64,000 nucleotides of DNA from Neckera pumila (lineage: Eukaryota; Streptophyta; Bryopsida; Hypnales; Neckeraceae). Where the stretch lies: assembly GCA_963969595.1 (NCBI GenBank), contig OZ018417.1, positions 8,124,501 through 8,188,500 on the forward strand, given 5' to 3'. Below are positions 60,045 to 64,000 of the stretch, piece by piece (the first letter of the stretch is position 1; each line of letters begins with the position of its first letter). Below the pieces are notes generated by a model. The model was not told where the DNA came from and made no database searches. It was given only the letters and a program-made list of their open reading frames with translations. Position numbers and translations under genes: made by a program.

Positions 60045-60554
60045 ATCTAAAATCTTAATATATTTTATATGGTATTAAAAAGCACTAATTCCGATGGTGG
60101 GATTGTTCTAGCAAAAAAACTAAACCTTGTGGAACTTTTTTTTTGAAATATTGTTAAAATTGCATTCAAAAATGAATCCTACAAGTTATTTTTTTCAAGA
60201 AGATGCTCTAAGTGCCCCAAAAAATGGATTGTCCATAACTTTCTCATAAAAAATCCAAATGAATGAATAAAAGCTTTTCAAATAGACAAAAATATAAACT
60301 ATAAGAAAAATAAAATAAAATAAAAATTTGCGAATTTTTTTTTTGCTACCCCCCGTCCCCTGTTTTGAGCTTATTTGTGCATAATTTTTTTTCCTGGGCA
60401 TCGATTGAAAAAAAATATATATATTCCCATGAAGCTTAGCAGTTTTTCTATCTTCCCAAAAAGTTATGAAAAATCACAACAAAATTTCAGCCTATAGGTA
60501 CCTATCCAAAATCCCGTTTGTCCCCTAAAGGGACAATGGACCTTTAGGGGTTAA
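60045..60554 (+). mobile_element. TTAA-flanked element, copy F (left end missing)
   Basis: The right end CCTTTAGGGG-TTAA and about 500 bp of interior (GGTGGGATTGTTCTAGCAAAA, GTTTTGAGCTTATTTG, GGTACCTATCCAAAATCCCG) match copies A and D. The left third is absent. After TTAA the text GAAATCAATA continues as in 46389. Confidence 0.82.
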
Positions 60555-60569
60555 GAAATCAATAGTAAA

Positions 60570-62545
60570 TCAATACCAGTAGTTAAAGCGCATCATTCTT
60601 AATGATCTTTGATTAATGGAATTGCAATGTGTAATTCTAAGAATAATAGTATTATAAGACTATTGCATAGGGTTTAAGACTCGGTTTAAGAAAAATTCAA
60701 GCAATAAAAATTCCATACAAGATTTTATTAAAGATTGTGGGAAAAAAATGTATAAAATTGTAAATTTTGAGGGTACAATAGTGATAACTACATTAGTACA
60801 TACTTGTTCAAGTAATGTTATTAAAGCATGCTATATATAGTATAAGCACTTGGAAGAATGAATACTATGTATATTAAATTATTAACTATTTTCTTGTATA
60901 TATATACCTCTCTAGTCAGAGAGATGGCTAAAAGGTTGTAATTATGGGCTGTGATCCTTTGTATACATATAAAATTTAAATAATTGAACACAACAATTAT
61001 AGGAACACTTCCCCTTTATTGAAACGTCATATAACACAAAAAAACAAAATATCTATTGATCTTTTCCTTCAATATAGAATGTTAATCCAAGTACTTTAGC
61101 TCATTCTTGAAATTTGGGATGAGGTACAACTTCAGTGGGGAAACTAATTCACATTGTTTGAGTTTGATGTGTAGGTTATTTGGAATTCGTTAAATTAAAC
61201 TTTTCTACATAAAAATGGCATTTGATATCTATGAACTTGGATTTGTCGTGAATCTTAGATTTCTACAGAGTCTTACACAAAACTGGTTATATATCAAAAA
61301 ATAATTAGGTAGGTCCATAGAGGGGACATCTAGTATCCTTAGAGACTTATCATAGTTAGTGGGATTCATTGGTGGCAACTAAAGATATAATATTGATCAG
61401 ATGTAGAAAGTTCATATATTTGATGTTGTGTAGTTCCACGAAAAGGATATGTAGTAGTCAGTGAGATTCTTTGGTGGTGACTGAAAAGATAACCGGATGT
61501 AGAACATTTAGATTCTATATATTGTATAGGTTCATAGAGAAGATTTTTAGTATCCTTAAGGACTCATAGTAGTCATTGAGATTCGTTGGTGGCAATTGAA
61601 AATATACTGACCAGATGTAGAACGTTCAGATTTTTGATGCTCTGTAGGTCAACAATGAAGATATCCAATATCCTTAAGGACTTGTTGTAATCATTGAGAT
61701 TCTTTGCTAGTGACTAAAAAGATAACCAGATGTAAAATGTTTAGATTCTTGAACTTTGGCCAAATCAAAATTTGTATAACTTTGTAATATAAGAGAGGAT
61801 GTTGGATTAGGTGGATTGACAGCTACTGATCACTACATGTACAACTAGAAGTGATCTAGTTAAATGTGTGACCAGCATTGCTGTCTCTGAACTTTGTCAA
61901 TTTTGAAATTTTAATGTGCCAACTCTACAAAACTGTACGAGGTTCCTTAATAATAAAGTCCAATTTCCGTAATATTTTATAGATACTAGAAGGTTCTTTT
62001 GATTGTTGACCAATGGAAGGATCCATGATTAGACATAAACTATGATAAATGACTAATTGGATGTGCAAGATTTGGTCTTACACTTGTAGCTAAATACATA
62101 AGATCGCTAAAAAATTAGTCTCATGTGCCATTTCTTCCTTTTGAAAAGGTATTGATGGCATCACAATTGTGTATTTTTAGTATATTGAGTATCACAATTG
62201 TGTGTATTTAGTATATTTAGTATATGGCATCACAAATTGAGTATATTTTACTCCAATTTCAAAAGGGACTGAAATTGGTTTACAATTGTTTAAGTGAAAC
62301 TTTAGTAATGTTTTAGCAATAGAATGTTTCCAATAAAGAAATAGGATTACAGTAGCCAAACAATTTCTTTTAGCTATACACAAAAATGATTGAAGAATGA
62401 AAATCAAGTAAAGATCCACATATTTTTGAGTTAAAAATTCATTGAATAAATAAAGTTTTAATACTATGAATACACATATAAAAAGATTTATTATACATAT
62501 AATGCCATCGTGATGATATTATAGATTTAACCTTTGATATCCAAA
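60570..62545 (-). mobile_element. Internally deleted copia derivative, copy 3
   Basis: The LTR (about 61000-60585) follows a polypurine tract (AATAAAGGGGAAG). Above it come the RNase H end, about four diverged 115-bp units (61300-61760), and the RT end (LFLYWKHSIAKTLLKF, LNNCKPISVPFEIGVK) joined directly to a short leader, as in the copy at 50700-52115. Beyond the LTR lies TGGTATTGATT, a possible second primer-binding site. Confidence 0.78.
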
Positions 62546-64000
62546 TTCAATTGTAAAAATAGATATTGCATTTTTAGAAAATTTTGAAATTAAATGATTT
62601 TGAATCAAATTCACAAAATTCCTTAAATAGTAGAATGTCATGAATTCGAGGTAGTGTGCTATTTTGAGGATTGCAATGTCCAAATTCTTTTTCAAACTTT
62701 TGTGCATTTTTGCTTACATCTTTGAATAATTATGATATTTACCTTAATTTCATCATGTTGGTAATAGAAGAAGGAGTTCTTATTAATTGTGAAAAGATGC
62801 ATTTTGTTGATTAAGGTAGTCAACCAAAAATTAGCGCATTTATGAATGAAGACTTGCAATCCTTGTTTCTAGAGTTTCTTGTGAATCTCATTCATCATGC
62901 ACTTCTAGTCCTCAGCGTCCTCCATGGATTAATATTGCAAAATGACTTTTAATGAAAGGGGAATGAGTGGCTTTCAAATCAAAAGTCAAACTTAAATCGA
63001 CAATGCAAAGGGCAAAAGGGAAAAACACGTGACCTTGCAATCAAAGAACTATCCAATCAATTGAAGGAAAAATGAAGGATTGTTTATGGTATCAATTATA
63101 TAGTCATGGCTTGAGACATCCATATGGTCTCGATTATATGGGCACTCACTCAAAGGAGGTGTTTAACAAAACTCGCAAAAGTTAGGCTTTGTGAATTTCT
63201 TGCATATTAAATTATGTTATACCAAAGAATAATTAGATATAACAAATAGTGATTTTATATTTATAGAGACATTGTATAGAAAATGCAAAATGAAGTTTAT
63301 GGCAGATGTTTGGGCATATTCTACTTCAGATGAGCTTTGTTGTTATTTGGTCTAAAGTGAATTCATTTGTGCCGTTTTGGCAAAATATTATGATGCTATA
63401 TCCAAGCACAACCATATGTGAGTCTGACTTTTGAATGAATGAAGAGTGAATCCAAAAATTTAAGAAGTTTAGATGCTAGGATGCAATTTTGAGGATATTT
63501 TTTGTGGAAAGGAAATCTATTGAAGCTATGAATTGGTCTGACATCTTTTGTATTTGAAAGCCATACTAAACACCAAGAATTGTTGGTTTGGACATAAATT
63601 TAGATTGATTGTGATACACTAATAGCACATACACTCAAGTAGATTATGTAGGTGATGAGATAGGAAACTTTAGAAGTTTGGATGTAATATCTTTGTTTGG
63701 AAAAGAGGTGGAAGCTATGGATTGTTTAGACTCTTTTATACTTGAAGTGGTAGTGAATACCAAAGAACTCTTGAGCTAGAAATAGATTTCGACTATTTAT
63801 TGTAGATCAATGGCATAAATATTCAATAAAATATGTAGGCTTGAGTATTAGCTAATTAGTTTTTATGATTTATTGATTTTGCTTTGTTGATATATTAGAA
63901 TGTGAATGTTTTAATGAAGATTTAATACATATGTGTTTATAAGGAATTTTCTCATTTTATTGACTTAGATTTCACAATTTAGTTTATTAATGCAATTGAT
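62546..64000. repeat. AT-rich end of the window with a diverged tandem pair
   Basis: 62695-62900 is the unoccupied relative of the flanks of copy E. 63460-63660 and 63672-63840 are diverged tandem copies (AGAAGTTT(A/G)GATG, GAAGCTATG(A/G)ATTG, ATACCAAAGAAC-like). No gene. Confidence 0.6.

Noticed and set aside
1..64000. CRISPR arrays, tRNA or rRNA genes, bacterial-type operons
   Set aside because: No regularly spaced short repeats with unique spacers, no complete tRNA cloverleaf and no rRNA-like sequence seen; the spliced gene shows plant nuclear DNA.

Overview
The window is nuclear DNA of a land plant. It is very AT-rich and about 90% repeats. It contains one clear protein-coding gene, a six-exon gene on the minus strand (23139-28891) for a DUF630/DUF632 protein, a plant-specific family. 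The many decayed Ty1/copia retrotransposons and nested non-autonomous DNA transposons suggest a large, repeat-rich genome (gymnosperm, fern or similar), but the species cannot be told from the sequence. There is no sign of operons, CRISPR, rRNA or plastid genes.

Layout. 1-5400: AT-rich repeats with an LTR fragment, a 42-bp tandem array and a long TA microsatellite. 5440-16207: one decayed minus-strand Ty1/copia element. Its LTR, primer-binding site, gag, protease, integrase, reverse transcriptase and RNase H relics can be read in order, but they are split by at least six later insertions, including a 1.4-kb near-perfect inverted repeat. 16208-18300: a TIR element inserted in a tandem repeat, and a broken Tc1-type transposase tail. 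18300-22000: nothing recognised. 22000-23138: a minisatellite and a degenerate second copy of the gene's 3' end. 23139-28891: the gene. 28892-30455: its 5' flank (a duplicated segment) and a GC-rich stretch with an ATG-less open frame. 30455-36820: three copies of a long repeat, hit by two copies of a foldback MITE and by a solo LTR with an exact 5-bp target duplication. 37700-40400: microsatellite, tandem duplications and a GC-richer stretch without a convincing gene. 40400-46750 and 58650-62550: two related blocks carrying the same copia-derived element; the first was split by a CACTA-like transposon. 48360-57700: duplications, a SINE-like unit with a long T tail, and another copy of the copia derivative. 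57724-64000: further insertions and repeats.

The most interesting pattern is a family of about 0.5-1 kb non-autonomous elements present at least seven times. They are bounded by TTAA and begin with CCCCTAAAGG-like ends. One copy (57724-58632) can be compared with an unoccupied relative of its target at 62811, which shows TTAA duplication directly. This is the insertion signature of piggyBac-type transposons, which are not a usual component of land-plant genomes. Because the older copia bodies serve as reference, the order of several insertions can be read from the sequence alone.
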